A stretch of 64,000 bases of DNA, taken from Parapedobacter sp051400755 (lineage in GTDB: Bacteria; Bacteroidota; Bacteroidia; Sphingobacteriales; Sphingobacteriaceae). A program made the position numbers and the translations under genes. This document shows, in pieces, positions 25,894 to 35,663 of this stretch (position 1 is its first letter; each line of letters begins with the position of its first letter). The notes below the pieces were generated by a model. The model did no database searches and was not told the DNA's origin. It saw only the letters and a list, made by a program, of their open reading frames with translations. The DNA lies in assembly GCF_051400755.1 (NCBI RefSeq), contig NZ_JBLFFL010000003.1:676875-740874 (forward strand). Reading direction: 5' to 3'.

Positions 25894-27603
25894 CTATTCC
25901 CCATCGCCGTAGCGGAAGAACGAATTGATCGTCACGGGCAGCCTGCCCGTGGGGGAAAGCCGTTTGAGGATGACCTTTGCTGCCGCCCGTTGCATGATGC
26001 GGTCATTTTGATAGCATACCAGAATGGATTTTGCCTGTTCGACACCGGGCAACCCCGCTAGGCTATATGGATTGGCAAAAACGCAAAAAACACTATTCAT
26101 ATGGGCTAATTCGTTGATGAATAGCCGTACTGTTGTGTTGTAGTCCAATGTGCTTCGTGGGCGGGCGCGATTGTCATGAAGTGCCACGATCACTTGGCTG
26201 TATCGGCTGAGTTCGTTGGCAACGGCAGCGACGTCATCCGCCGTGGCGTTTGCAGACAAGACATAACGCATCTGATTATCGAAGCGCCAATCAAGCATCT
26301 TCTGGAATTCGGAAATCTCGGCGCCACCAATACTAATGATCGCTGTGCGTTTGGTGTAATCGATGGCCTTGATCAAACTGTCGCTTTTCAGCAGCGTGAC
26401 CGATGCATCGGCCAAGCGCTGGTTGAGCGCTTCGGCACGGGGCCTATTGACCTCGCGGTAAAGATTGGTGAGCGCTACCGGCCGCAGCTGGTCTAAGCTG
26501 AGCCAATATTTGGCGGCCAGCACTTTCTTGACACGGGTATCGATATCCTGCTGCGTAAGCCTCCCCTGCTTAACTGCTTGCAGCACCATGTTGATGGCCC
26601 GTGCACTGTTTTCAGATAGCTCAAGTAAGTCAACGCCGGCAATAATAGCCCGCACATCGGCTTCGCCACCGGGGAAATGCTTCACCACGCCGCTCATATC
26701 CATGGCATCGGTAAACGTAAGCCCTTGGAAGCCGAGGCGTTTCTTGAGCACATTGGTAACGATATGCTGGGATAGTGAAGAAGGCAGATTGGGTGTATTA
26801 TCCAAGCTGGGGATATTCATGTGCGCAATCATGACACCGGAGGCTCCTGCCTTGATGAGTTCGCGGAAGGGGTACATCTCCAGCGAATCCAGCCGTCCCG
26901 CGGTGAAGGTAAGCTGGGGCAGATCATGGTGCGAGTCTACATCGGTATCACCGTGGCCCGGAAAGTGTTTCAACGACGTGATCAGTCCCCCATCCATCAT
27001 CCCCCGCATATAGGCAAGCCCCTTGCGCGTCACATTTTTTTTGTCTTCTCCAAACGAGCGGAAATTGATCACCGGATTGCGGGGATTGTTGTTGATATCC
27101 ACCACGGGTGCAAAATTGATACCCATGCCCAAGCGCTTGAAATCTTTTGCAATCTCCAGCCCCATTTGATAAATCAGTGCCTCATTTTGGACGGCCCCAA
27201 GGGCCATTTGGTAAGGATAGGAGATGGTAGAGTCGGCGAGCCGCATACCGAGGCCCCACTCGCCGTCGAAAGCCACCAGCAAGGGCACCTTGGATAGGCG
27301 CTGGTAACGGTTGATCACCTGTGCGTGGCGTACCGGTCCCCCTTGAAACATCACGATTCCGCCCAGCTGCTCTTGCTGGATCACCTCCGCCACCGAATCG
27401 ATATACTGTTGCCCTAAATTGCTATGGGCACGCACCATGAATAACTGGGCGACTTTATCCCTCGGGCTTAAGCTATTGAATACGGAATCAACCCATGTAT
27501 GCTGCGAATTGATAAACGGAATAAAAGTGTCCCGTTGCTGGGCGAGGACAGCAAACTGCCCCATTAATGTAAAACCAAGTGCAATAACTGCTTTCTTGAA
27601 CAT
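25894..27603 (-). CDS. GH3 family beta-N-acetylhexosaminidase-like enzyme, exported
   Basis: The 569-residue protein has a signal peptide (1-21) and a GH3 barrel with the NagZ-type loop KHFPGHGDTDVDSH at 212-225, which supplies the Asp/His acid-base dyad, and the nucleophile Asp299 in FTDAMDM. A second alpha/beta domain follows (about 385-569). In many Bacteroidota this enzyme is fused to a C-terminal beta-lactamase-like domain; here the protein stops without it. It probably removes GlcNAc from peptidoglycan fragments in the periplasm during wall recycling. It stands next to, but convergent with, the GHL10 gene. Confidence 0.9.
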   Translation of the reverse strand: MFKKAVIALGFTLMGQFAVLAQQRDTFIPFINSQHTWVDSVFNSLSPRDKVAQLFMVRAHSNLGQQYIDSVAEVIQQEQLGGIVMFQGGPVRHAQVINRYQRLSKVPLLVAFDGEWGLGMRLADSTISYPYQMALGAVQNEALIYQMGLEIAKDFKRLGMGINFAPVVDINNNPRNPVINFRSFGEDKKNVTRKGLAYMRGMMDGGLITSLKHFPGHGDTDVDSHHDLPQLTFTAGRLDSLEMYPFRELIKAGASGVMIAHMNIPSLDNTPNLPSSLSQHIVTNVLKKRLGFQGLTFTDAMDMSGVVKHFPGGEADVRAIIAGVDLLELSENSARAINMVLQAVKQGRLTQQDIDTRVKKVLAAKYWLSLDQLRPVALTNLYREVNRPRAEALNQRLADASVTLLKSDSLIKAIDYTKRTAIISIGGAEISEFQKMLDWRFDNQMRYVLSANATADDVAAVANELSRYSQVIVALHDNRARPRSTLDYNTTVRLFINELAHMNSVFCVFANPYSLAGLPGVEQAKSILVCYQNDRIMQRAAAKVILKRLSPTGRLPVTINSFFRYGDGE

Positions 27604-27726
27604 ATCGCTAAGTATACAAAAACAATACCGATGGCTGTCGGGCCAGATTAACGCCCAATATTAAACATAATTCTGCGCGTTTATGCATGTTTAGTGGATA
27701 TTGTTGCATTTTTTTGCGCCATTAGG

Positions 27727-28269
27727 CTATATCCCGTACTTAGCGTCTAGCAGTTCGGCTAATTGATTGGCATTGGTCAGCTCCCCGTTAGCCTCCTTTT
27801 TCCAAAGTATTTCGATAACCAACAATAGAAATTGGGTTTCGAGCTCCGGATTTTCATAGCCCAGCTCTGAAAATGCACGCTTGATCGTCGGATAAACGGG
27901 TTTCATGAACAGCTCGTGCTGCTGCTTGGAAAACTCATGATGGGATAGGCGTTCTTGCAATTTCCAGAACAGCGGCTCTTCACTGACCAATTCTCTGGGA
28001 AGGCTGATCATGCTACGAAGGAAGCTTTTGGCATCCTTATACGTAAGCATACCGCGATGATGCTGCAACACACGCCGATAGCCTGACTTGATCAAATGAA
28101 AGAGCAGGTTATCTTTATTGCTGAAATGCTTGAAAATAAGCGCTTCGGATACCCCGGCCCGTTGGGCGATGATCTTGGTGGAGGTATCGACATATCCTTT
28201 TTCAGCAAACAATACGAGTGCCTCCCTCAATATTTTTTCCTTTCTGCTCTCTGCTTGTTGCTTGATCAT
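27727..28269 (-). CDS. TetR/AcrR family transcriptional regulator
   Basis: From the ATG at 28269 the protein has 180 residues. A frame extends to a TTG at 28281, but the ATG gives the usual TetR N-terminus. The helix-turn-helix domain is clear: KEKILREALVLFAEKGYVDTSTKIIAQRAGVSEALIFKHFSNKDNLLFHLI (about 10-60). The C-terminal ligand domain is not recognised. It is divergent from the outer-membrane protein gene at 28455, which is its most likely target. A -7-like box (TATATTTG on the - strand) lies 20 bp upstream. Confidence 0.9.
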   Translation of the reverse strand: MIKQQAESRKEKILREALVLFAEKGYVDTSTKIIAQRAGVSEALIFKHFSNKDNLLFHLIKSGYRRVLQHHRGMLTYKDAKSFLRSMISLPRELVSEEPLFWKLQERLSHHEFSKQQHELFMKPVYPTIKRAFSELGYENPELETQFLLLVIEILWKKEANGELTNANQLAELLDAKYGI

Positions 28270-28289
28270 GTCGCTGTGCAAACGAATTG

Positions 28290-28297
28290 CAAATATA
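28290..28297 (-). promoter_or_regulatory. Probable -7 box of the tetR gene
   Basis: Read leftwards, TATATTTG fits TAnnTTTG. A TTG lies 15 bp further upstream (28315-28313), slightly closer than usual. Confidence 0.45.
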
Positions 28298-28454
28298 TTA
28301 TCAAAATAGGCTCAAACGATGCTCCGCGCCAAAAAAGATAAAAACATATTCAAATTTGGCTTGAAAAACGCGGTAATAATACGTTTATGATTAAACGATT
28401 TGCCTCGCATGCCGTCTAAATCACCAAATTGCTTACCCAGATACTAAAACAAGC

Positions 28455-31268
28455 ATGAGCAACATCAGTAGGGGCGTTTACCTGTCCTGGCCGCTGCTTT
28501 TTTTCTCCATTGCTGCCTTTGCACAGCAGGGAATCCGCGGCAAGGTGGTGGATAGCGCTGACAACCTGGGCCTTCAAGGGGCCAATCTCAGGCTACTGAC
28601 GGCCGGAGATACGGTATTGGACCAACGCGCAGCCGATGCGGAAGGTTATTTTCAGTTGAAACAGTTGCCACCGGGCAACTACCGGCTTCAGGTGAATTAC
28701 CTGGGGTACCAGTCTAAGTATATATCCATACAGCTAACGGCTGGAAATACGCCCAAGCCGCTCGTGATCCGAATGCTTCCGGAATACCGGGCCTTGGAGG
28801 AAGTGGCCGTCATTGCCACCCCGCCCGCAGCGGTGCTGAAAGGCGACACCACGGAATTTGATGCCTCGGCGTTCAGCACGGAGCCTTATGCAGATGCGGA
28901 CGCCCTGATCATGCAGATCCCCGGGGTGGAAATCGACGAAGAAGGACAAATTAAAGCGCAGGGGGAGGATGTGCAGCGCATCATGGTAGACGGAAAGGAA
29001 TTTTTCAGCACGGACCCACGGATTGCATTGAAGACACTTCCGGCCGATATTATCGCCAAGATACAGCTCATCGACGAGAAGAGCGAACAAGCGCAATTTA
29101 CGGGGTTTGATGACGGTGAACGCCGTAAGATAATCAATATCGTGACCCGCACCGACCGCCGACAGGGGTATTTCGGGCGCGCAGCCGGCGGATATGGCGC
29201 CAGTGAACGGTACAACACGGGCGGAAACCTGAACATATTTAATGGCGATAGGCGACTGACTATTTTTGCGGTATCAAACAACATCAACCAATCGGATTTT
29301 TCCATGGCTGGCATCGCTGGCGGAGCGGAGGAAAGCCGCAACACTAGCGGAGGAAGAAACCGCGGCAACGCCGGAAGTGGCAGGGGCATCAATAAGACCA
29401 ACAACGTATCAGCAAATTTCAATGACGAGTGGTGGGATGACCAATTGGACCTCAATGCCAATTATGCCTTCAGCTCAACGGACAATACGACCAATAGTCT
29501 CACCAACCGGGAATATCTTGTCGGCGCCAATGCCAACCAATTCCGTACGCAAAACCAAGAATCGGGCGGCGTCAATTACAGCCACCGGATCAATATGCGG
29601 GTGCGTTTTGACATTGATTCCAACCAACGGCTGGATTTCAGACCCACGCTATCGTTTCAGCAGCACGACCGAAATTCATTTTCTACGAATAGCACCGTAT
29701 TTGCCAACAGCGACCCGGTGAATGCTTCGGTACGCAACAACAATAATGAAAACGCCAACTTCAACGTGGGCGGGAGCCTCGACTACCAGTTCCGCCTCAG
29801 CAAACCCGGCAGAACCGTTTCGTTGCATGCAGACGGCAATGCCAATACCAATAAAGGATTGGCACATACCTATTCGCTCAATGAGTTCTTCCGGGATCAA
29901 GCATTGGACCGCGTGGATACGGTGAGTAACCAAAGCTTAATGGATGGATATGGCAATGGCGTCACCGGCAGGGTGGCCTACACGGAGCCATTGGGCCGAC
30001 GAAGCCGGTTACAGGGCAATTACTCCATCCGAAACACGGGGAGTTACTCCAATCGGGAAACATTTGAATTTCTGGCCGAAACGGGTCAGCTGGGGGAGCT
30101 GGACCGCCAATTATCGAATGCGTTCAGGAACGATTATACCTACCACAGCGGGGGCGTGTCTTACCAGATCGCTAAACGGGATTCGTTTCAGTTTGAAGCC
30201 GGGGTGGATTTCCAAGATGCGCGAATCAACAATAACCGCACGTTTCCGGATACCGTCACTACGGACAGCCGTTTTAGCAGTTACCTGCCCAGCGCGGAGC
30301 TGTCTTATCGCTTTTCAGAAGACAAAGAACTGGATGTCAGCTATAGCGCCGCCACAAATGCTCCTTCTATCAACGATCTGCAGGACGTGATCGACAATCA
30401 AAATCCATTGAACATCCGCACCGGAAATGCTAACTTAAAGCAGGAATATGGTCACCGGTTCAGTCTTCGGTATAACAGCGTAAAACGGGAGTCGGGCAGC
30501 AATTTCTCCGCCAATGTCCGCGCGGAGTTTGCTAACAACCGCATCGTCAATTCGACCTACATCGCCAGCGCCGACACCCTGATTGCTCCCGATATCCTAC
30601 TGGGTGCCGGTGGGCAATTCACCCGGCCGGAAAACATCGACGGCTATTACAGCCTACGGGCCAATACGACCTACGGTACGCCGATCAAACCGTGGAAGAT
30701 CAACATCAACCTCAGTACCAATGTATATCATAATCACGATATCGGCTTGATCAACAACGAGGAGACGTATTCCAACTCATATGGCCTCAACCAGCGTGTG
30801 GGTCTGAATAGCCGCTTTGGACCGCACCTGGTCATCGGACTCAGCTACGTGGGCAACTACAGCATCGTGCGGAATAATGGCAATACCGGCTTGAGCGACA
30901 ATTACTACAACCAGATCATCCGCAACGACGTTGCTTACACGTTTTGGAAAGGTATCCGCATGGCTTCTTCGCTGTATTATAATTATAACCGGGGCTTGGC
31001 CGATGGTTATAATCAGCATTTCACGCTGTGGAATGCATCCATCGGCAAGAAGCTCTTCCGGCGGGAAGAGGCCGAGATTGCGTTGACCGCATTCGATCTG
31101 CTCGATAAAAACACCACTATAAACCGTAGTTTTAATGAACGGTATATCCAAGATACCCAAAACAACGCCTTACAACGCTACTTCCTGCTCAGCTTTACGT
31201 ATAATTTAAGGCGGTTCGGAGGAAAGGGAGTCGGCGGCCCACCGGGTGGCCGCCGATTTGACCATTAA
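28455..31268 (+). CDS. Outer-membrane beta-barrel protein (CarboxypepD_reg-like plus OMP_b-brl_3 type TonB receptor)
   Basis: The 937-residue protein has a signal peptide (about 1-23), a CarboxypepD_reg-like domain (about 26-110, GIRGKVVDSADNLGLQGANLRL), a degenerate plug (about 113-225, with GDTTEFDASAFST, QIPGVEIDEEGQIKAQGEDVQRIMVDGKEFFS) and a long barrel with many Asn-rich strands. The plug pattern is that of OMP_b-brl_3 proteins, distinct from SusC. The C-terminus ends in a Gly/Pro-rich basic tail (GGKGVGGPPGGRRFDH) and lacks the normal aromatic last strand. No SusD partner follows. It is divergent from a TetR gene, which suggests induction by a small molecule. Its end overlaps pncA by 4 bp. 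Confidence 0.9.
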   Translation: MSNISRGVYLSWPLLFFSIAAFAQQGIRGKVVDSADNLGLQGANLRLLTAGDTVLDQRAADAEGYFQLKQLPPGNYRLQVNYLGYQSKYISIQLTAGNTPKPLVIRMLPEYRALEEVAVIATPPAAVLKGDTTEFDASAFSTEPYADADALIMQIPGVEIDEEGQIKAQGEDVQRIMVDGKEFFSTDPRIALKTLPADIIAKIQLIDEKSEQAQFTGFDDGERRKIINIVTRTDRRQGYFGRAAGGYGASERYNTGGNLNIFNGDRRLTIFAVSNNINQSDFSMAGIAGGAEESRNTSGGRNRGNAGSGRGINKTNNVSANFNDEWWDDQLDLNANYAFSSTDNTTNSLTNREYLVGANANQFRTQNQESGGVNYSHRINMRVRFDIDSNQRLDFRPTLSFQQHDRNSFSTNSTVFANSDPVNASVRNNNNENANFNVGGSLDYQFRLSKPGRTVSLHADGNANTNKGLAHTYSLNEFFRDQALDRVDTVSNQSLMDGYGNGVTGRVAYTEPLGRRSRLQGNYSIRNTGSYSNRETFEFLAETGQLGELDRQLSNAFRNDYTYHSGGVSYQIAKRDSFQFEAGVDFQDARINNNRTFPDTVTTDSRFSSYLPSAELSYRFSEDKELDVSYSAATNAPSINDLQDVIDNQNPLNIRTGNANLKQEYGHRFSLRYNSVKRESGSNFSANVRAEFANNRIVNSTYIASADTLIAPDILLGAGGQFTRPENIDGYYSLRANTTYGTPIKPWKININLSTNVYHNHDIGLINNEETYSNSYGLNQRVGLNSRFGPHLVIGLSYVGNYSIVRNNGNTGLSDNYYNQIIRNDVAYTFWKGIRMASSLYYNYNRGLADGYNQHFTLWNASIGKKLFRREEAEIALTAFDLLDKNTTINRSFNERYIQDTQNNALQRYFLLSFTYNLRRFGGKGVGGPPGGRRFDH

Positions 31269-31861
31269 ACAGTAAGCAAAGCTCCCCCTCGTTGGAGGAA
31301 AGCCGCCCGCTTGACTACATAAGCAGTATTGTCAATCGCGCGCGCGGCACCTTCGACAATGCCGGTGTCGAAACCCAGCTGTAGCGCGTCCATCGCTGTA
31401 AAATATACGCAATAGTCTGCGGCTAGGCCGCAGACGTCTACAGCGGCCACCCCTCGGTCTCGCAGATAGCCGGCCAAGCCTGTATTCTTTCGTTGGCCAT
31501 TGTCAAAAAAACCGCTGTAGCTATCGATGGACGTGTCCGTCCCCTTACGGAAAATGGCTTCAACACGGCGGGTATCTAACGCATCGCTCAATCGGGCACC
31601 TGCTGTATCCTGCACGCAATGGTCAGGCCACAGGACCTGCTGGAGCCCCTCAAGATCAATGACATCAAAAGGCTTGCTCCCCACATGTGCCGAGGCAAAG
31701 CTCTTATGGCCCACGGGGTGCCAGTCTTGCGTGGCGACCACCAGATCGTAATTCGGCTGTATCTGGTTGACCACGGGTATGATCTCGTCGCCACGGGGCA
31801 CAGCCAATGCTCCGCCCGGCAGAAAATCATATTGGATATCGACGATGATCAGCGCACGCAT
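31265..31861 (-). CDS. pncA: Nicotinamidase (pyrazinamidase)
   Basis: From the ATG at 31861 the protein has 198 residues; an upstream in-frame ATG at 31885 would add eight residues not seen in the family. The catalytic triad of the isochorismatase-like fold is present: Asp8 (VDIQYDF), Lys106 (FRKGTD) and Cys151 (ADYCVYFT). The metal site is formed by Asp46 and His48 (DWHP) and His81 (WPDHC). It hydrolyses nicotinamide to nicotinate for NAD salvage in the cytoplasm. The 3' end overlaps the convergent barrel gene by 4 bp. Confidence 0.95.
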   Translation of the reverse strand: MRALIIVDIQYDFLPGGALAVPRGDEIIPVVNQIQPNYDLVVATQDWHPVGHKSFASAHVGSKPFDVIDLEGLQQVLWPDHCVQDTAGARLSDALDTRRVEAIFRKGTDTSIDSYSGFFDNGQRKNTGLAGYLRDRGVAAVDVCGLAADYCVYFTAMDALQLGFDTGIVEGAARAIDNTAYVVKRAAFLQRGGALLTV

Positions 31862-31894
31862 CGGTGAAAATTTCAGTAATAGCAAACAACCTGT

Positions 31895-32884
31895 TTACAA
31901 CAATCCCATTTCCAGAAGTTTTTCTGCGATCTGCACCGCATTGGTCGCCGCGCCCTTGCGCAGGTTGTCTGCCACCACCCAAAGATTGAGGGTGTTGGGC
32001 TGGCTTTCATCCCGGCGGATACGACCTACAAATACTTCATCTTTGCCATGCGCATCTTTAGGCATGGGGTATTCCAGCTTGGCCGGATTATCGACCACCA
32101 CGACACCCGGTTGCCCAGCCAATAGTGCACGCACCTCATCAATATCAAAGTCATCGGCAAATTCGATATTCACCGATTCGGAATGCCCTCCGATAACGGG
32201 GATACGCACCGTCGTAGCGGTCACACGGATACGGTCATCGCCCATGATCTTATTGGTCTCCTTGATCATTTTCATTTCTTCCTTGGTGTACCCGTTGTCT
32301 TGGAAGACATCGATCTGCGGGATGACGTTGAGGTCTATTGGGTAAGGATAGGCTTTTTCGCCATCGATACCTGCACGCTCATCATTCAATTGTTTCACGG
32401 CTTTTACACCGGTGCCCGTGACGGACTGATAAGTAGACACCACCACCCGCTCGATCGAATACCGCTCATGCAGGGGTTTCAACACGACCACCATTTGAAT
32501 GGTCGAACAGTTGGGATTGGCGATGATCTTATCTTCAGCCGACAATACATGTCCGTTGACTTCGGGTACCACCAGTTTCTTGGTGGGGTCCATTCGCCAA
32601 GCCGACGAGTTGTCGATCACCGTGACGCCTGCGGCGGCAAATTTAGGGGCATATTCCAATGAGGTGCTGCCGCCCGCCGAAAACAACGCTACGTCGGGCT
32701 TGAGGGCTATGGCTTCGTCGGGTGTAACCACCTTATATTGTTTTCCCTTGAATTCGATTTCCTTGCCCTTGCTCCGCTCGGAGGCTACCGGAATCAATTC
32801 TGTTACGGGAAAATTGCGCGCTGCTAACACGGTTAACATTTCCGAACCCACAAGTCCGGTCGCGCCGACTACTGCCACTTTCAT
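31895..32884 (-). CDS. asd: Aspartate-semialdehyde dehydrogenase
   Basis: The 329-residue protein has the NADP-binding motif GATGLVG at 7-13, the nucleophile Cys126 in NPNCST and the active-site His234 in RIPVIGGHSE, with the segment SVTGTGVKAVKQL in between. It reduces aspartyl phosphate to aspartate semialdehyde in the pathway to lysine, threonine, methionine and diaminopimelate. A -7 box (TATGTTTG on the - strand) lies about 64 bp upstream. pncA follows 33 bp downstream on the same strand and may be co-transcribed. Confidence 0.97.
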   Translation of the reverse strand: MKVAVVGATGLVGSEMLTVLAARNFPVTELIPVASERSKGKEIEFKGKQYKVVTPDEAIALKPDVALFSAGGSTSLEYAPKFAAAGVTVIDNSSAWRMDPTKKLVVPEVNGHVLSAEDKIIANPNCSTIQMVVVLKPLHERYSIERVVVSTYQSVTGTGVKAVKQLNDERAGIDGEKAYPYPIDLNVIPQIDVFQDNGYTKEEMKMIKETNKIMGDDRIRVTATTVRIPVIGGHSESVNIEFADDFDIDEVRALLAGQPGVVVVDNPAKLEYPMPKDAHGKDEVFVGRIRRDESQPNTLNLWVVADNLRKGAATNAVQIAEKLLEMGLL

Positions 32885-32947
32885 TTTTACGTTGTTGTTT
32901 TTTGTGAACTTATTTAATATTGTTTATTTTTAGCTTTTGAAGCTGCC

Positions 32948-32955
32948 AAACATAC
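32948..32955 (-). promoter_or_regulatory. Probable -7 box of asd
   Basis: On the - strand TATGTTTG fits TAnnTTTG. No clear TTG is found at -33. Confidence 0.4.
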
Positions 32956-33047
32956 GAAATATTCATGTTTTCTGTACATAAACACACGTGAATATTCCAT
33001 GTTGCTACCGAAACCGTTGATATCAGTCCTCAACCCATGAAACTGAC

Positions 33048-34658
33048 ATGAAAAACAATTTATTCCTATGGTGCGGGCTCTTGCCCTTATTAGTCGATAT
33101 GCAAGCCCTTCAAGCCCATAGCCTTTCTCTTCCTATAACCCGCCCCGGGCACCAGGAGACAAAGCTGGTGCCGGACGACACCGCGGGGGCGGTATTTTTT
33201 GATGATTTCAACAATGGTCTGCGTCACTGGGTCGGTGATGTCCGCTCGTTTGCCATCTCGGACACGCGGCTATGCCTCTCCGAGCAGGCCCAGCTGCCTG
33301 CGGCCATAGCGGTGCCCTCCGCACGGGTGTATAACACCGTGTGGGAGGCCGGTATACAGGTAGACGGCACGCTCTCCACCAGCAATTACGTGAGGCTTTA
33401 CCTGGTTGCCACTAACGAATCGCTGCGCGGTCCGCAACAAGGGTATCACCTCCAAATCGATGGTACTGATGAGGGGCACACCTATCGCCTATGGCGACAA
33501 AACGGCAATACGCGCGCGATCATCTTCGAAAGCCAAAACATCCCCAATACCGGCAATGGGTTCCGCGCACGTGTCCGGATCGTCTGCACGGCCGAAGGCC
33601 GATGGCAGCTATTTGCAGATGAATATGATAGCGGAGCCTTTGCGGCCATCACCGGCAAAGACGGGACACCCCATGTGTTGGATACCACTTACACCCTCGG
33701 TGGATATGCGGGGTACTTGGTCAACTGTTCGCCAGCGAGGCGCGCCGGGTATAAGCTCGATTACTTGCTGATCAAGGTATTGGACCCCACAGCCGACTCC
33801 ACGCCGCCGGATGCGGCCGGACCTAATGATATCCTAATCAACGAGATATTGTCACACCCAACATCAGGCGGAGTGGATTTCGTTGAGCTCTATAACCCTT
33901 CGAATAAGGCGGTCAACCTGCAACAAATCGAGATCGCTAGCGTAAACACCAGTGGCGTCGCCGGTAGCCGGAGAGCAATCGGCGAACAGCCGATCATCCT
34001 CTATCCGTGGGAATATCGGGTGTTGACGACCAATCCCGAGGCCGTGAAGCGAGACTACCCTGATGGTGATTTCAACACGTTTATCGAGATGCGCAATCTT
34101 CCTGATTTTAACAACGAAACTGGGGGCGCCGTATTGTACGGCGGTAGCATGACGATTGATAGCCTGTTTTACACTCCCGCGATGCAATCGCCGCTCATTG
34201 CCGATCACCGCGGTGTCTCCCTGGAACGGCAGCATTTCTCGGTACCGACCAACGCGCCGGGAAACTTTCGGTCGGCGGCAACGTCGACAGGTGGTGCCAC
34301 CCCGGGCTATCAAAACTCCGTGCAGGAAATCGAAGCGGATGCCGACGAGATTTTTCTTACCGCCAAGACCTTCTCGCCAGATAACGATGGGTTTGAAGAC
34401 CGGTTGGAAATCAATTACCGCTTCGGTGCTGATGGCTTCATGGCCAACATGGACATTTATAACGACAATGGCCTATTGACGAGGCGGCTATTGCGCAACC
34501 AAAGCCTGGCCACTCAAGGTTCCGTCACGTGGGATGGATTATCAGACAACCACCAACGCCTGCCTCCGGGAATTTATATTGCAGTAATCGAACTTTATAA
34601 GACGAGCGGAATAGTGAAAATATACCGCAAGAGCTTCGTATTGGCTGCCAGGCAATGA
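33048..34658 (+). CDS. Exported lamin-tail-domain protein with FlgD/CHU-like C-terminus
   Basis: The 536-residue protein has a signal peptide (about 1-23). Residues about 45-240 form a lectin-like beta-sandwich (VFFDDFNNGLRHWVG... as in many surface proteins). Residues about 260-370 form a lamin-tail domain (ILINEILSHPTSGGVDFVELYNPSNKAVNL). The C-terminal 90 residues form a FlgD-Ig/gliding-motility-type domain (FSPDNDGFEDRLEINY...GIYIAVIELY). Such proteins are usually exported to the cell surface, often as adhesins or matrix components. The canonical type IX sorting tail is not clear. A function cannot be named. Confidence 0.8.
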   Translation: MKNNLFLWCGLLPLLVDMQALQAHSLSLPITRPGHQETKLVPDDTAGAVFFDDFNNGLRHWVGDVRSFAISDTRLCLSEQAQLPAAIAVPSARVYNTVWEAGIQVDGTLSTSNYVRLYLVATNESLRGPQQGYHLQIDGTDEGHTYRLWRQNGNTRAIIFESQNIPNTGNGFRARVRIVCTAEGRWQLFADEYDSGAFAAITGKDGTPHVLDTTYTLGGYAGYLVNCSPARRAGYKLDYLLIKVLDPTADSTPPDAAGPNDILINEILSHPTSGGVDFVELYNPSNKAVNLQQIEIASVNTSGVAGSRRAIGEQPIILYPWEYRVLTTNPEAVKRDYPDGDFNTFIEMRNLPDFNNETGGAVLYGGSMTIDSLFYTPAMQSPLIADHRGVSLERQHFSVPTNAPGNFRSAATSTGGATPGYQNSVQEIEADADEIFLTAKTFSPDNDGFEDRLEINYRFGADGFMANMDIYNDNGLLTRRLLRNQSLATQGSVTWDGLSDNHQRLPPGIYIAVIELYKTSGIVKIYRKSFVLAARQ

Positions 34659-34685
34659 TTGCGAGTGAAATTTTTGCTAAGTTTG
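34659..34685 (+). promoter_or_regulatory. Promoter of the threonine dehydrogenase gene
   Basis: TTG (34659-34661), a 16-bp spacer and TAAGTTTG (34678-34685) nearly fit the consensus. The transcript would start only a few bases before the ATG at 34692. Confidence 0.5.
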
Positions 34686-34691
34686 CACGCA

Positions 34692-35663
34692 ATGGAAGAA
34701 CGGATAATTATCATCGGCTCAAATGGTCAGATTGGGACCGAGTTGGCCATTGCCCTGCGCACAAGGTATGGGACGCAGCAGGTCATTTGTTCCGATATAC
34801 GCCCCCCGCAAATACCGGATGCAGATGCACCGTTCGAAACCATTGACGTGTTGGACCGGAAAGCCTTGCATGTGCTGTTTACCCGATACCGCCCCACGCA
34901 AGTATACCTGTTGGCGGCCATGCTTTCGGCCACGGGCGAAAAATACCCCCGGCAAGCGTGGGACTTGAATGTCAATGGTTTATTGAACGTGCTGGACCTT
35001 TCGCTTGAATATGGTGTCCAAAAAGTATTTTGGCCCAGCTCGATTGCCGTATTCGGACCCCATTCACCTAAGATCGATACGCCGCAGTATACCACTATGG
35101 ACCCCAATACGGTCTATGGCATCAGCAAATTGTCTGGTGAGCGTATATGTGAATACTATCATAACCGCTATGGGCTGGATGTTCGGAGTATTCGGTATCC
35201 GGGTATCATCAGCTGGAAAGCGGCCCCGGGGGGAGGGACCACGGACTATGCGATACACATTTTCTACGAGGCCTTAAAGCACCATACCTATACCTGTTTC
35301 TTATCTGCCGATACCGCCTTGCCAATGCTGTATATGGACGATGCCATCCAGGGTACGCTCGCGTTGATGGACGCGCCGGCCGATGCCCTCCGCATACGCT
35401 CAAGCTATAATATCACGGGCGTCAGTTTTACACCTGCCATGCTGGCTGCCGAAATCAGCAAGCGACTGCCGGGGTTTACCATCGCCTATGAAGACCATGA
35501 CCCCCGCCAAGCCATTGCCGATGGTTGGCCCAATAGCATTGACGATACGGAAGCGAGGCAAGACTGGGGATGGGCACCTCGATTTGATTTAACCGATATC
35601 ACCGCAGACATGATCGCAAACCTTAAAGACAATATACAAATAGAAGATGGGAAGAGCATTTGA
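34692..35663 (+). CDS. L-threonine 3-dehydrogenase, SDR/epimerase type
   Basis: From the ATG at 34692 the protein has 323 residues; an ATG-independent frame extends 11 codons upstream but overlaps the promoter and the family start GSNGQIG (9-15) fits the shorter form. Epimerase-like marks are YLLAAMLSATGE, SSIAVFG, and the catalytic YGISK. The segment RYPGIISWKAAPGGGTTDYA is characteristic for NAD-dependent threonine dehydrogenases of the SDR superfamily as found in other Bacteroidota. The product would be 2-amino-3-oxobutanoate. Its end overlaps the YebC-family gene by 17 bp. Confidence 0.85.
   Translation: MEERIIIIGSNGQIGTELAIALRTRYGTQQVICSDIRPPQIPDADAPFETIDVLDRKALHVLFTRYRPTQVYLLAAMLSATGEKYPRQAWDLNVNGLLNVLDLSLEYGVQKVFWPSSIAVFGPHSPKIDTPQYTTMDPNTVYGISKLSGERICEYYHNRYGLDVRSIRYPGIISWKAAPGGGTTDYAIHIFYEALKHHTYTCFLSADTALPMLYMDDAIQGTLALMDAPADALRIRSSYNITGVSFTPAMLAAEISKRLPGFTIAYEDHDPRQAIADGWPNSIDDTEARQDWGWAPRFDLTDITADMIANLKDNIQIEDGKSI

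Noticed and set aside
31232..31255. Terminator at the end of the barrel-protein gene
   Set aside because: An 8-bp GC stem exists but it is inside the coding region and lacks a T tract.
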